Part shown: positions 1-5,602 of the stretch, one piece after another
Layout of the letters: each line of letters opens with the position of its first letter
Numbering within the stretch: the first letter of the stretch is position 1
Assembly: GCA_009885445.1 (NCBI GenBank)
Contig: VFKQ01000103.1
Span: forward strand, 1 to 10,054
Direction: 5' to 3'
Source: Anaerolineaceae bacterium
GTDB lineage: Bacteria > Chloroflexota > Anaerolineae > Anaerolineales > Villigracilaceae
DNA length: 10,054 nt
Notes under the pieces: model-generated
What the model was told of the DNA's origin: nothing
The model's input: only the letters and a program-made list of their open reading frames with translations
Database searches by the model: none
Position numbers and translations under genes: made by a program

Positions 1-201
1 CCTTCTAAAAATCTCTGTGGACTCCGTGTTCTTTATAACCCTGTGGGCTGTGGTTAATGCTCTTTTCTTGGGCAGATTCGAACTTAAGAAACACTCTCTA
101 ATGCAACAGCCGATGACTTTTTAGGAAATGAAAATCTTGTTTTTGACCGTAATTTGGCTTGACCATTTCCTAAAATCAATCTTGTTCTTGCACTAAGGCG
201 A
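1..201. other. Gene-free flank with degenerate dispersed repeat
   Basis: No convincing ORF is present. Bases about 14-55 (CTCTGTGG, CTCCGTGTT, CCCTGTGG, CTGTGGTTAATG) form a degenerate chain of CTNTGTG-type words. The same sort of words recurs at about 3199-3312 in this window, so this is probably a dispersed non-coding repeat. Bases 119-175 hold a separate inverted repeat listed on its own. No promoter or terminator with convincing elements was found. Confidence 0.4.
119..175. repeat. Inverted repeat, 12-bp perfect arms
   Basis: TTTTAGGAAATG at 119-130 is matched by its exact reverse complement CATTTCCTAAAA at 164-175, with a 33-base spacer. The spacer contains AATCTTGTTTTTG, echoed just downstream of the right arm as AATCTTGTTCTTG. 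This could be a weak hairpin downstream of the minus-strand GTPase gene or a decayed palindromic element. No T-tract follows on either strand, so a terminator call is not supported. Confidence 0.45.
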
Positions 202-334
202 GTTACCAACTACCAACTACCAACTACCAACTACCAATTACCAATTACCAATTACCAATTACCAATTACTGATTACTGATTACTGATTACTGATTACTGA
301 CCACTGATTACTGACCACTGATTACTGACCACTG
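202..334. repeat. Heptamer tandem array, 19 units
   Basis: There are nineteen consecutive 7-bp units with no gap: GTTACCA, four ACTACCA, four ATTACCA, five ATTACTG, then alternating ACCACTG and ATTACTG ending in ACCACTG. The array therefore drifts in blocks from ACTACCA to ATTACCA to ATTACTG, and then becomes a 14-bp higher-order unit. It ends two bases before the stop codon of the EF-G-like gene. Related heptamers appear inside hemW (4538-4586, and loosely 5345-5395). This suggests a genome-wide heptamer family rather than one local slippage event. Copy number is likely to vary between strains. Confidence 0.95.
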
Positions 335-336
335 CC

Positions 337-2418
337 TCACTCTTCCTTCTTTAATTCCATTTCCTTCTTGTGCGCTTCCACGATGGGGGCCGTCAGATGT
401 TGCGGGACGGTGTCGTAATGGTCGAATTCCATCGCAAAATATCCGCGCCCGCCGGTTAACGAGCGCACCTGCGTGGTGTACTTCAACATTTCGGCCAGCG
501 GCACATGCGCCACCACCACCGTCATACCGCGCTCGGCCTCGGTGCCCTGCACACGTCCACGCCGCACATTCAAATCGCTCATCACATCGCCCATGTGTGC
601 ATCCGGCACGCTGATATGCACTTTCATGATCGGCTCAAACAGCACCGGCCCGGCTTCGGCCACTGCGATTTTAAAAGCCTCACGTCCCGCAATTTCAAAT
701 GCGACCGGTTTCGAATCCACCGGATGTTCCTTGCCGTCGTAAACGATCACGCGCACATTGCTCATCGGATAGCCCGCGAACGCGCCGTGTTCCAACGTGG
801 TTCGAATCCCCTTTTCGATGGGCGCCAAAAACGACTTCGACAAACTCATGCCCACCAGCTCATCGGTGAATTCAAAATCGGATTCATGTTGCGGCTCGAT
901 GCGCAAGTGGACTTCGCCAAACTGGCCCGCGCCACCGCTCTGCTTTTTGTGACGGTACATGCCGGACCCCTTGCGGGTTATGCCCTCCCGATACGGTACA
1001 CGCGGAAGCTCGGTCAGCAACCCCACCTGAAACTTGCTCTGCGCGCGATGCACTGCGGCGTCTATATGCTGATCACCCATGCCGCGCAAAATTGTTTGAT
1101 GCGTCGAGGGTTCGTTATGCCACGAAAGCGTCAGATCCTCCTCGCACAACTTCGTCAGCGTCGGCGAAATCTTGGCCGCGTCCGCCGATGACTTGGGATG
1201 AATCGCCACCTGATACAACGCCGCCGGAAATTTTGGCGGAGCAATCGTCAGCGCATGGCCCTTGTCGCAAAACGTGTCGCCAGTGTGTGTGACGGCCAGC
1301 TTTGAAACCGAGCCAATATCGCCGGCATGCAAAACCTTGGCAGGGATTTGTTCCTTGCCGCGTTGAAAGTGCAAGCCGCTCATACGCTCGTCCGCGCCGC
1401 GCGGCTGATTCCACACATGCGCGTCAGCCTGGATCGAACCGCTGTAAATGCGGAAGTATGTCATCTTGCCCACGAAGGGATCAGCGGTGGTCTTCCATAT
1501 ATACGCCGCCAGCGGACTCGCATCGGAGCAAATTAATTTCTCCTCGCCGTCTTTGCCTTGCGCCACCTTCGCGTCTGCTTGCGCGGGCGAGGGCAACAGG
1601 TCTACGATGGCGTTCAAAAGGGAGGCAATGCCAATTTCGTGGCCACCCGCCGTCAGGAAGACCGGAACGAAGGCCCCAGAGTGAACCACGTCCAGCAGGC
1701 CGAGAATCAATTCTTCATTTGTCAGCGAACCTTGTTCGAGATATTTTTCCAGCAGACTATCCTCCCCCTCTGCCGCCGCCTCCACGAGCGCGAAGTGCGC
1801 CTTGTCTGCTGCCTCTTTCATGTCGTCGGGGATTTCTGTGACCGTTTTTCCATCGGCCATAAATGCCTTCATGCTGATCAAATCAATCACGCCCTTGAAA
1901 TCATGCTTCTCGCCAATCGGCAATTGCGCTTTCACCAATCGTCCGCCGGAGGCATGCAGGAATTCATCGGCGGCGGCATAGGCGCGTTCAAAATTTGCAT
2001 TCTCGCGGTCCATGCGATTGATGACCAGGATGCGCGGCAGGCCCATTTCGGTGGCGGTGCGCCAGGCCAGCTCGGTGCCCACCTCCACGCCGGCAACGGC
2101 ATCCACCAAAACGATGGCGGCATCGGCCACGCTTAATGCCGAGATCATATCGCCGACAAAATCTGTGAAGCCGGGCGCATCCAACACGTTAATCTTGTGC
2201 TCACGATATTCCACTGGCACCAGCGTGGTGTGAATGGAAAATTTTCGGCGCGCCTCTTCTTCGTCATAATCCGATGCGGTCGTTCCGTCCTCAATCTTCC
2301 CCAAGCGTGTGGTCGCCCCCGTGAAATGTAAAAATGCTTCGGTCAACATGGTTTTTCCTGCGCTACCATGCGCCACCAGGGCGACGTTGCGAATCAGGTC
2401 GGTGTTATACTCTTTCAT
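337..2418 (-). CDS. fusA2: EF-G-like GTPase (EF-G2/FusA2-type)
   Basis: This 693-residue translational GTPase has the full EF-G domain layout. The G domain shows G1 AHGSAGKT (16-23), switch I TT (64-65), G3 DAPGF (80-84) and G4 NRMD (134-137). Domain II follows (around TADPFVGKMTYFRIYSG), then domains III-V, including the domain IV motif QSGGAGQFGEV. Canonical EF-G has AHIDAGKT and DTPGH; here the catalytic His of G3 is Phe84. An aromatic residue there is typical of the EF-G-like paralog family, whose members have weak or no ribosome-stimulated GTPase where tested, so it is probably not the main translocase. ATG 2418 is preferred over the in-frame GTG at 2436 because AAAGG (2428-2432) sits 9 bases before ATG and would overlap the GTG start. 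The stop is TGA. Expression is probably coupled to two leader ORFs directly upstream. The exact role is unknown. Confidence 0.9.
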   Translation of the reverse strand: MKEYNTDLIRNVALVAHGSAGKTMLTEAFLHFTGATTRLGKIEDGTTASDYDEEEARRKFSIHTTLVPVEYREHKINVLDAPGFTDFVGDMISALSVADAAIVLVDAVAGVEVGTELAWRTATEMGLPRILVINRMDRENANFERAYAAADEFLHASGGRLVKAQLPIGEKHDFKGVIDLISMKAFMADGKTVTEIPDDMKEAADKAHFALVEAAAEGEDSLLEKYLEQGSLTNEELILGLLDVVHSGAFVPVFLTAGGHEIGIASLLNAIVDLLPSPAQADAKVAQGKDGEEKLICSDASPLAAYIWKTTADPFVGKMTYFRIYSGSIQADAHVWNQPRGADERMSGLHFQRGKEQIPAKVLHAGDIGSVSKLAVTHTGDTFCDKGHALTIAPPKFPAALYQVAIHPKSSADAAKISPTLTKLCEEDLTLSWHNEPSTHQTILRGMGDQHIDAAVHRAQSKFQVGLLTELPRVPYREGITRKGSGMYRHKKQSGGAGQFGEVHLRIEPQHESDFEFTDELVGMSLSKSFLAPIEKGIRTTLEHGAFAGYPMSNVRVIVYDGKEHPVDSKPVAFEIAGREAFKIAVAEAGPVLFEPIMKVHISVPDAHMGDVMSDLNVRRGRVQGTEAERGMTVVVAHVPLAEMLKYTTQVRSLTGGRGYFAMEFDHYDTVPQHLTAPIVEAHKKEMELKKEE

Positions 2419-2489
2419 GACGATAGTCCTTTCCACGTTCGAATCAAGAGGCTTACAAAAACGAATGTCTCGCGGTGGTTGACTTTCAT
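2415..2489 (-). CDS. Leader ORF B, 24 codons, coupled to the GTPase
   Basis: A 24-codon ORF runs from ATG 2489 to TGA 2417-2415. The TGA overlaps the ATG of the EF-G-like gene as ATGA. AAAGG (2499-2503) lies 9 bases before the start. The peptide begins MKVN, has FVF at 9-11 and LLIR at 14-17, and WKG at 19-21; the WKG codons contain the ribosome-binding site of the next gene. It shares 12 of 24 residues with leader ORF A, and five of the shared residues use different synonymous codons. That hints at some selection on the peptide, though the sample is tiny. The geometry suggests translational coupling or leader-peptide control of the GTPase, as known in principle for tet(M)-like ribosome protection genes. 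No family is recognised and translation is unproven. Confidence 0.5.
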   Translation of the reverse strand: MKVNHRETFVFVSLLIRTWKGLSS

Positions 2490-2560
2490 CGTAGTTGACC
2501 TTTCCACTTTCGGATTAAGAGCCTATCGAACGCGAAACTCACACACAAATTGATTTTCAT
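2419..2560 (-). repeat. Tandem 71-bp direct repeat carrying RBS and start codon
   Basis: Two adjacent 71-bp units (2560-2490 and 2489-2419 on the minus strand) align without gaps at 45 of 71 positions by hand count. Matches concentrate in ATGAAA at the start, CTCTT plus ATxCG in the middle, and GTGGAAAGG near the end. A degenerate partial third copy lies upstream at about 2595-2561 (aagtctttatccc, then AGGAAAGG) but has an early stop in the corresponding frame. The unit length of 71 equals 75 minus 4, so each copy re-creates an ATGA junction. Confidence 0.75.
2486..2560 (-). CDS. Leader ORF A, 24 codons, coupled to leader ORF B
   Basis: A 24-codon ORF runs from ATG 2560 to TGA 2488-2486. The TGA overlaps the ATG of leader ORF B as ATGA. 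AAAGG (2570-2574) lies 9 bases before the start, exactly as for ORF B and the GTPase. The peptide begins MKIN, has FAF at 9-11, LLIR at 14-17 and WKG at 19-21. It is the first ORF after the promoter at 2599-2627, with a predicted untranslated leader of about 30 bases. Length, spacing and overlap match ORF B, which identifies the pair as a tandem duplication. Function is unknown; the simplest role is ribosome loading or sensing upstream of the GTPase. Confidence 0.5.
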   Translation of the reverse strand: MKINLCVSFAFDRLLIRKWKGQLR

Positions 2561-2598
2561 CGCAGTTGGCCTTTCCTATTTGGGATAAAGACTTGCTC

Positions 2599-2627
2599 AT
2601 TTTATAGGAACTCCAACAACTTGTCAA
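2599..2627 (-). promoter_or_regulatory. Sigma-70-type promoter of the leader ORFs and EF-G-like gene
   Basis: On the minus strand TTGACA (2627-2622) is followed by exactly 17 bases and TAAAAT (2604-2599). Transcription would begin near 2590, about 30 bases before leader ORF A. An ATG at 2600 overlaps the -10 box and so cannot serve as a start on this transcript. Confidence 0.75.
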
Positions 2628-2646
2628 AGCGAGAAGTGTAATTCAA

Positions 2647-3153
2647 ATGGACGAAATGAAACTCTACGACTCAATACTCGGGCCTTATTCGGGTGTTGTC
2701 GTCTTAATCGCCACCATCCTGGTCATGGCCATTGCGATTCTTTCGCGCCGCGCGCGGCGACAGGAATTTATTTTGGTCGGCGTACTGACCATTGTCATCG
2801 TCTCCGCCTGGGGTATCCTGCGCCCCACACAGACTCCGCTAATGGGTGACGCCAAAACTGTGCAAGCCATGATCGGCGCGGGCAAACCCGTCCTGCTCGA
2901 ATTCCAATCACCGTATTGAATTATTTGCACAAAAGAAAAGCCCATCGTGGATGAGCTTGAACAACAAACCATCGGCAAACTGCTGATTATCCGCCTCAAT
3001 GTTCAAGAGGCGCTTGCCCGCGAACTTGCGCCCATTTACCAATTTCAATTCGCGCCCACCTTTATTTTCTTCGACGCGCAGGGCAACGAACTCTGGCGCT
3101 CCGTTGGCGAACTGGATGTTGAACAGGTGCTCGAATCATTATCGACGCAATAG
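2647..3153 (+). CDS. Membrane-anchored thioredoxin-like selenoprotein (UxxC)
   Basis: This is read as one 168-residue protein with the in-frame TGA at 2917-2919 decoded as selenocysteine 91. Two membrane helices (about 15-32 and 40-58) flank a basic loop, SRRARR. By the positive-inside rule both ends, and so the thioredoxin domain, face outward. The domain reads KPVLLEFQSPY, then U91-I-I-C94, then TKEKPIVDELE, with the cis-Pro motif APT (Pro137) and FIFFD after it. This matches the thioredoxin pattern FxxxWCxxCxxxxPxxxxL, with TGA exactly at the first active-site Cys (one base from TGC). Without recoding the gene falls into a 90-residue N-terminal piece and a 68-codon remnant starting at a GTG. 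The frame is otherwise open and family-like on both sides, which argues against a decayed gene. A likely role is an extracytoplasmic thiol/selenol oxidoreductase; the substrate is unknown. Start ATG has a weak GAGAAG (2631-2636) upstream. A nonsense mutation is the alternative. Confidence 0.8.
2938..2958 (+). promoter_or_regulatory. Candidate bacterial SECIS hairpin
   Basis: AAGC (2938-2941) pairs with GCTT (2955-2958) and CATC (2943-2946) with GATG (2950-2953). They are separated by one C/A mismatch and closed by a GTG loop (2947-2949). The loop begins 27 bases after the TGA, inside the roughly 16-37 base range usually allowed for bacterial SECIS, and its first base is G as expected. The same bases encode the conserved thioredoxin segment KPIVDEL, so the structure could be partly coincidental. 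Confidence 0.5.
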
Positions 3154-3198
3154 ACCTATTGCAAAAGTATTTTGACAAAGTCGCATTTCAAAACCTTT

Positions 3199-3312
3199 TA
3201 CCACAAAGTCCACACGTTGTCCCGATGTACTTCGGGAAAGGGTCACAAAGAAGAGCAAAATGCTAAAACCAAAGGTTTCCTTCGTGTTACTTCGTGCCCT
3301 TTGTGTTTAAAA
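3199..3312. repeat. Gene-free stretch with dispersed CACAAAG/CTTTGTG repeat and small hairpin
   Basis: Between the selenoprotein gene and the phosphatase-fold gene lie ACCACAAAGTCC and GGTCACAAAGAAG, then the opposite-strand words CTTCGTG (twice) and CCCTTTGTGTTT. This gives an overall imperfect palindromic layout. Inside it TCCCGA (3220-3225) and TCGGGA (3232-3237) form a 6-bp hairpin with a 6-base loop. The words resemble those at 14-55, so this looks like a copy of a dispersed non-coding repeat. No strong promoter for the downstream gene was found, though 3305-3326 is very A+T-rich. Confidence 0.45.
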
Positions 3313-3326
3313 ATTTTGAATAAACA

Positions 3327-4241
3327 ATGAAATTCCTCTTCCTCTTCCTCGACGGCATCGGCCTCGGCGCCGACGACCCGCAAATCAATCCCTTCGCCCG
3401 CGCAGACATGCCCACCCTGCGCGGGCTTCTCAATGCTCAGCCTCTCACCGCCTCCGCCGCGCCATTCGATGGCCCGCGCACATCCTTGCGCGCCCTCGAT
3501 GCCAACCTCGGCGTCGCGGGACTGCCACAATCCGCCACTGGCCAGACCGTGCTCCTCAGCGGCATCAACATTCCGCAAGAACTCGGTTATCACTACGGCC
3601 CCAAGCCCAATCCCGAAGTTGCAAAATATCTCAACAGCGAATCACTCTTCGCCCAAATCACACAAGCCGGAAAAAAAGCAGTTCTGCTAAACGCCTATCC
3701 CCCGCGCTACTTTCACGGAGTTGATTCGGGCCATCGCCTCTACTCCTCCATCCCCCTCGCCGTCACCAATGCCGGCATCCCTCTTTTTACCAGCGACGAT
3801 TTAATGAAAGGCCGCGCCCTCTCCGCCGACTTCACCGGCGACGGCTGGCGCGAACACCTCGGCTTCTCGGACGCCCCCGTTCACACCCCGCTCGAAGCGG
3901 GTCGCCAGTTAACAGCCCTTTCCAGCCTCTACGACTTCGCCTTCCTTGAATACTGGAACAGCGACTACGCTGGACACAAACAAAACATGGACTCCGCCGT
4001 GAGTCAACTCGAAATTTTCGACGGCGTCCTGCAAGGCCTGCTCGAAACCTGGGACGATGACGCCGGTCTGATTCTCGTCACCTCCGACCACGGCAACATG
4101 GAAGATTTGTCCACGCGCAAACACACCCCCGCCCCCGTGCCGGGTCTGCTCATCGGAAGCGAATCCCTGCGCCGCGAATTCACCCGCGATTTGCGCGCGC
4201 TGACAGATGTTGCGCCCGCGATTCGTAAACTCCTGCTGTAA
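3327..4241 (+). CDS. Alkaline phosphatase-superfamily metalloenzyme, iPGM-like
   Basis: This 304-residue protein has the metal-site layout of cofactor-independent phosphoglycerate mutase and its relatives. LDGIGLG near the N-terminus supplies Asp9. GLPQSATGQTVLLSG aligns with the iPGM nucleophile region, which puts Thr74 at the position of its Ser. The remaining ligands are NSDYAGH (Asp213, His217), TSDHGNMED (Asp254, His255) and KHTPAPVP (His266). At 304 residues it is much shorter than iPGM (about 510) and appears to lack most of the inserted second domain, so it is probably a different phospho- or sulfo-transferring hydrolase or mutase. No signal peptide is evident, since the hydrophobic FLFLFL start is the first beta-strand; it should be cytoplasmic. 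The substrate is unknown. There is no strong ribosome-binding site. The gene converges on hemW. Confidence 0.85.
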   Translation: MKFLFLFLDGIGLGADDPQINPFARADMPTLRGLLNAQPLTASAAPFDGPRTSLRALDANLGVAGLPQSATGQTVLLSGINIPQELGYHYGPKPNPEVAKYLNSESLFAQITQAGKKAVLLNAYPPRYFHGVDSGHRLYSSIPLAVTNAGIPLFTSDDLMKGRALSADFTGDGWREHLGFSDAPVHTPLEAGRQLTALSSLYDFAFLEYWNSDYAGHKQNMDSAVSQLEIFDGVLQGLLETWDDDAGLILVTSDHGNMEDLSTRKHTPAPVPGLLIGSESLRREFTRDLRALTDVAPAIRKLLL

Positions 4242-4264
4242 GTCGGAATTAATTCCGACTTACA
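4237..4264. terminator. Perfect 28-bp palindrome between convergent genes
   Basis: Bases 4237-4264 equal their own reverse complement (core AAGTCGGAATT / AATTCCGACTT). The palindrome covers the TAA of the plus-strand gene (4239-4241) and ends one base before the hemW stop codon region (4266-4268). It can act as a bidirectional terminator hairpin for both genes. No long T-tract follows, so its efficiency is uncertain. Confidence 0.6.
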
Positions 4265-4265
4265 C

Positions 4266-5525
4266 TCACACAAAATGCATGAACACCTGATTGCCCAACA
4301 ACCTCCCACGCCGAGTTAAATGTAAATGCTCGCCCGTCCATTCGAGCAAACCTTGCTCGAATAACTTCTCCACACTTTTTTCATACACATCCAAAATTTT
4401 ATTTCCGAAGCGCGACTCAAACACTTTGTCTGAGACGCCTTCTTGAGTTAAACGCAAGCCGGTCATCATGAACTCGCCCATTTCGTCTTGTTCACTCTGA
4501 CGATGCTGATTCACAACAGCGGGCGTTAGTGGAAATTGGAGACTGGAGACTGGAGACTGATCACTGGTCACTGATGACTGGTCACTGGCAAGTCGCTCAA
4601 TATAAGTTTTGATGCGCAACACATTTGAATAGCGCATCCCGCCCGCGTACCCGTGCGCCCCCGCGCCGAGGCCGAGGTAGGGAAGTCCGCGCCAGTATTG
4701 CAGGTTATGACGACAAGCAAAAGATGAAGGATGAAAGCTGAAAGATGAATTTTCTTCAGCCTTCATCTTTCCGCTTTCATCTTTTAGTTTCGCCCAGTTC
4801 GATATTTCATATTGCACAAACCCGTGCGACTCTAAAAATTCAGACAGCCACTCATACATATCGGCGGCCAGGTCCGCGTCAGAGACGGGAAGCAGGCCTT
4901 TCGCTGTCCAGCGCCCAAACGGGGTGCCGTGCTCGAGAGTCAACGCGTAAGCCGAGATGTGCTCGGGGCCGAGGTCCACGACGCGGCGCACGCTGGATTG
5001 CCAGGTGGCGAGAGTCTGCTCGGGCAGGGCGTAGATCAAGTCGAGATTCAAATTGTCGAAGCCCGCCTGCCGCGCCCACTTCACGGACTGAATCACGTCG
5101 AAGAAATCATGCGCGCGTTCGAGCATGTGCAGTTCTTCGCTGTTGGCCGATTGCACGCCAAATGAAAGTCTGTTGATGCCAGCGGCGCGATAGTGTTGAA
5201 GTTTTTCGAGCGAGGTTGTCCCCGGGTTGGCTTCGAGCGTGACTTCAAGGTCGGGCGAAAAAGTGAAGGCGCCGCGCAAAGCGTCTAGGATGGACCCGAT
5301 TTGAGGTCCGCTTAGAAGCGAGGGGGTGCCGCCACCGAAGAAAATAGTTTGGGTAGTTAGATGGTTTGATAGTTGGGTAGTTTGTTGTTTGATAAAGTTT
5401 ATTTCGTGCAGGAGCGCATCAACATACGCGGGAATCGAATCTTCCTGGCCCGCGTAAGTATTAAAGTCACAGTACGCGCAACGATGCGTGCAGAAGGGGA
5501 TGTGCAAATAAATGGAAGTGTTCAT
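4266..5525 (-). CDS. hemW: Heme chaperone HemW (radical SAM)
   Basis: The 419-residue protein starts with IYLHIPFC and the radical SAM cluster motif Cys12-x3-Cys16-x2-Cys19 followed by DF. That pattern, without a fourth Cys, favours HemW over the coproporphyrinogen dehydrogenase HemN. Further marks are GGGTPS (64-69), EANPG (99-103), GVQS (123-126), and the HemW signature HNLQYW (273-278) with GLGAGAHGY. HemW binds heme and a 4Fe-4S cluster and delivers heme to membrane partners. The protein is longer than the E. coli homolog (about 378). The excess lies in three low-complexity inserts encoded by short DNA repeats: about 45-59 (QQTTQLSNHLTTQ), 246-270 (Lys/Glu then Ser/Phe-rich) and 313-335 (SDQSSVTSDQSPVS). 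All catalytic motifs remain intact. The stop is TGA. No clear ribosome-binding site precedes ATG 5525. The broken transporter gene lies 66 bases upstream in the same direction. Confidence 0.93.
   Translation of the reverse strand: MNTSIYLHIPFCTHRCAYCDFNTYAGQEDSIPAYVDALLHEINFIKQQTTQLSNHLTTQTIFFGGGTPSLLSGPQIGSILDALRGAFTFSPDLEVTLEANPGTTSLEKLQHYRAAGINRLSFGVQSANSEELHMLERAHDFFDVIQSVKWARQAGFDNLNLDLIYALPEQTLATWQSSVRRVVDLGPEHISAYALTLEHGTPFGRWTAKGLLPVSDADLAADMYEWLSEFLESHGFVQYEISNWAKLKDESGKMKAEENSSFSFHPSSFACRHNLQYWRGLPYLGLGAGAHGYAGGMRYSNVLRIKTYIERLASDQSSVTSDQSPVSSLQFPLTPAVVNQHRQSEQDEMGEFMMTGLRLTQEGVSDKVFESRFGNKILDVYEKSVEKLFEQGLLEWTGEHLHLTRRGRLLGNQVFMHFV
4538..4586. repeat. Seven-unit heptamer array inside hemW
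   Basis: Seven consecutive 7-bp units occur: GGAGACT three times, then GATCACT, GGTCACT, GATGACT and GGTCACT. The pattern resembles the ACCACTG/ATTACTG heptamers at 202-334. On the minus strand it encodes the SDQSSVTSDQSPVSSL segment of HemW (about 314-329), a low-complexity insert between conserved parts. Confidence 0.85.
4730..4781. repeat. Inverted-repeat element inside hemW
   Basis: Bases 4730-4749 (gatgaaagctgaaagatgaa) and 4762-4781 are reverse complements with a single mismatch, separated by 12 bases. Shorter AAGATGAA words extend the left side to about 4719 and CATCTTTT the right side to about 4786. The element lies where the family normally has only a few residues between EISNWA and CRHN, and adds roughly 20 codons in frame. 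The left arm recurs at 6255-6275. Confidence 0.8.
5345..5395. repeat. Degenerate TGGTAGTT-type repeat inside hemW
   Basis: The stretch contains GGTAGTT, ATGGTTTG, ATAGTTGG, GTAGTTTG and TTGTTTGAT in succession, a 7-8 bp periodicity. These words resemble the reverse complement of the ACTACCA units at 209-236. It encodes the Gln/Thr-rich segment (about 45-59) of HemW just before the GGGTPS motif, a position of variable length in the family. Confidence 0.6.
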
Positions 5526-5542
5526 GATGAATGTTTAAGAGC

Positions 5543-5602
5543 GTCGAAAGTCAAAGGTCGAAGGTCAACGACTTTTGACCCTTCGACAAGCTCAGGACAT
5601 TG
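5543..5602. repeat. Intergenic heptamer run with hairpin and CTTCGACAAGCTCAGGACA word
   Basis: Four heptamers, GTCGAAA, GTCAAAG, GTCGAAG and GTCAACG, occupy 5543-5570. GTCGAAGGTCAA (5557-5568) can pair with TTGACCCTTCGAC (5575-5587) apart from a one-base bulge. The sequence then continues as CTTCGACAAGCTCAGGACA, a word I recall as a common dispersed repeat in many environmental bacterial genomes. The run lies between the broken transporter gene and hemW and overlaps the last codons of the former. Confidence 0.65.

Noticed and set aside
202..334. CRISPR-like array
   Set aside because: The units are 7 bp with no spacers, and no cas gene is present; it is a simple tandem repeat.
505..1191. Long plus-strand ORF opposite the EF-G-like gene
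   Set aside because: It is a mirror of the GTPase coding frame, rich in His, Arg and Cys, with no recognisable domain and no ribosome-binding site.
2419..2436. Six-codon N-terminal extension of the EF-G-like gene from GTG 2436
   Set aside because: The AAAGG ribosome-binding site for ATG 2418 lies within this extension, and ATG 2418 overlaps the stop of leader ORF B in the same manner as the leader junction upstream.
2523..2600. Additional 25-codon ORF from ATG 2600 in the EF-G-like leader
   Set aside because: Its ATG overlaps the -10 box, so it would not be on the transcript, and its frame does not match the leader ORFs.
2947..3153. Separate 68-codon gene starting at GTG 2947
   Set aside because: It begins in the middle of a thioredoxin fold, lacks a ribosome-binding site, and is in frame with the preceding ORF across a single TGA. 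It is better read as the C-terminal part of the selenoprotein.
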